Source: Ailanthus altissimus (Eukaryota > Streptophyta > Magnoliopsida > Sapindales > Simaroubaceae). From it: 64,000 nucleotides of DNA. The translations under genes were made by a program, and so were the position numbers. The notes under the pieces are model-generated. The model saw only the letters and a program-made list of their open reading frames with translations. It made no database searches and was not told the DNA's origin. The DNA lies in contig OX327693.1 in NCBI GenBank assembly GCA_946807835.1, forward strand, positions 575,501-639,500. The letters run 5' to 3'. Shown in pieces: positions 62,701 to 64,000 of this stretch (its first letter is position 1; each line of letters opens with the position of its first letter).

Positions 62701-64000
62701 GGTGTAGGGACCCATCATCATTGTGATAACTACTATAAAATAAGGTATTAGACTCTCAAAATTACTTTCATTTTCACTCTAATACATGAAAATTTTTAAC
62801 AATTGATAAGAAATAAAATTACCACTCTTATTCAATTTTACCTTTTAGAAAAGTTCAATTTATACAAAAAAATATATATATCATTTAAGGAAAGAAATAA
62901 TTTAAGAAAAGAAACAAATGAAATTATAAAATGATTTGAGAATACAATTTAAGAGATTTGAATAATAAATGCTTAAAATGATAAATCTTAATTGTTTATT
63001 ATTTGATTATATTTGCTTCTCAACCTTGTCAATTTTATTTTTCCAATATCTGTTAATAATTCTTATCGACTATAAGATATGTTTTGACGAGATAGAGAAA
63101 AAAGATTTATCAAAAGCTTCTCAACTATTTGAGATTACTATTCTAGTTACAATAAACTATGTCCAGTTATAGTTAAACGATAAATAAACATATTGAAATG
63201 TTAATATAACTGGATGCAGATCCTCTCCTCGTCTCACCTTTGTCTAAACGTTTTGATATCTAATGGTACGTGGCTACCATTAAATTCAAGGATCAACATT
63301 TATTTAATTTTTTTTTAATTTTAAGTCAAAGTTCTCTTTTACATTCTTTTTCGTCGAAATACTCTCTCATTCATTATCACTCATATAATTTCATTCTTTA
63401 AATTAAATATAGGAGGTATAGGCAGCTCAAGAAGAGGGTGTAAATTGAGTATTTAAAAATTAATATTTGACTTTTAAATAAATAATATATGTAATTATTA
63501 ATAATATAAATAAATTAAATCACAAGTAATTACAATAAATAAAAAAGTATAAAGAAAGAAAAAATGACACCTAGATATTTACGTGGTTCGACCATTTATT
63601 TGACTTACGTTCACATCTTCAAGTTAATTGTGCTTGAAGATTTCACTAGTTTATTAAATAGAAATCTTAATTAAAATTTATTGAACTCCAAAATTTAGTT
63701 AAAATATGATAAAATTTATAACATAAGACACAAACATAAAAGTACAATACCGAAATAGATTAATTTGACAAAAGAATTAGTAAAGGTATGATAAAAACAA
63801 AAATTTATTATGGATATAGATAAAAAAAAAATTTATTTAATTGATAAATTATAGTTGTGAAGAAAGAAGATATATAAGTTATTTATTTAGTTAATTAAAT
63901 AAAATTATTATTAAATTTCCTAGTGAAATATTTAATAGGTTGAAAAAGAAATCAACCGCTTACCTAAAAAGCTGCTGCATAAATAGACTAAATTATAAAA
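62701..64000. other. AT-rich intergenic sequence
   Basis: No coding motif. A block at about 63560-63660 (ACACCTAGATATTTACGTGG, then TTCGACC) looks like part of a dispersed repeat, by its style, but no second copy is in the window. Confidence 0.4.

Overview
This is an AT-rich stretch of nuclear DNA from a dicot-type plant. Support for that comes from three plant gene families (an AP2-type transcription factor with a miR172 site, an LRR receptor kinase of the MIK2-like class, and a tau-class glutathione S-transferase pseudogene) and from a thick layer of plant Ty1/copia and Ty3/gypsy retrotransposons primed by initiator-Met tRNA (TGGTATCAGAGC sites). The species cannot be named from the sequence alone. 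There are no CRISPR arrays, operons, rRNA genes or tRNA genes.

Layout. 0-0.5 kb: decayed LINE end. 2.6-15.8 kb: an old copia element with very long LTRs (family 'A', ends TGTTAGGG/CCCTAACA, about 2.16 kb each), carrying a reverse-strand LTR-like insert near 5-7.9 kb and a 1.43 kb solo LTR (family 'B') at 11.2-12.7 kb. The second A LTR is followed by a restart of the internal region, as in a tandem LTR-internal-LTR-internal array. 15.8-20.5 kb: a diverged tandem duplication of about 2.3 kb, one copy carrying a 194-bp SINE-like insertion with an 11-bp target duplication. 21.2-23.9 kb: the AP2/TOE-like gene (minus strand, 10 exons), which has a GC-AG intron and a lesion near the 3' end. 24.4-25.8 kb: reverse B LTR. 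26-33 kb: another copia remnant (family 'C') interrupted by a solo A LTR and fused directly to a gypsy (Tekay/Del-like chromovirus) remnant. 33-41.4 kb: the gypsy integrase and 3' LTR, interrupted by an inverted-repeat block built of SINE-like units and by an A LTR that itself contains a B LTR. 42.3-45.7 kb: an intact-looking two-exon LRR receptor kinase (minus strand). 46.4 kb and 50.4-55.5 kb: remnants of paralogous receptor-kinase copies, one split by a copia element ('D'). 55.9-61.9 kb: a tau GST pseudogene whose two exons are separated by a complete copia element ('E', 56235-61512) with matching target duplication. 61.9-64 kb: no recognisable gene.

The two genes likely to be expressed are the AP2-like regulator (family: flowering/phase-change repressors under miR172 control) and the receptor kinase (family: cell-surface sensing, plasma membrane). 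They are not functionally linked. Everything else is transposon strata and gene debris. Coordinates of spliced exons were derived by hand from splice motifs and family motifs; no alignment or search was run.
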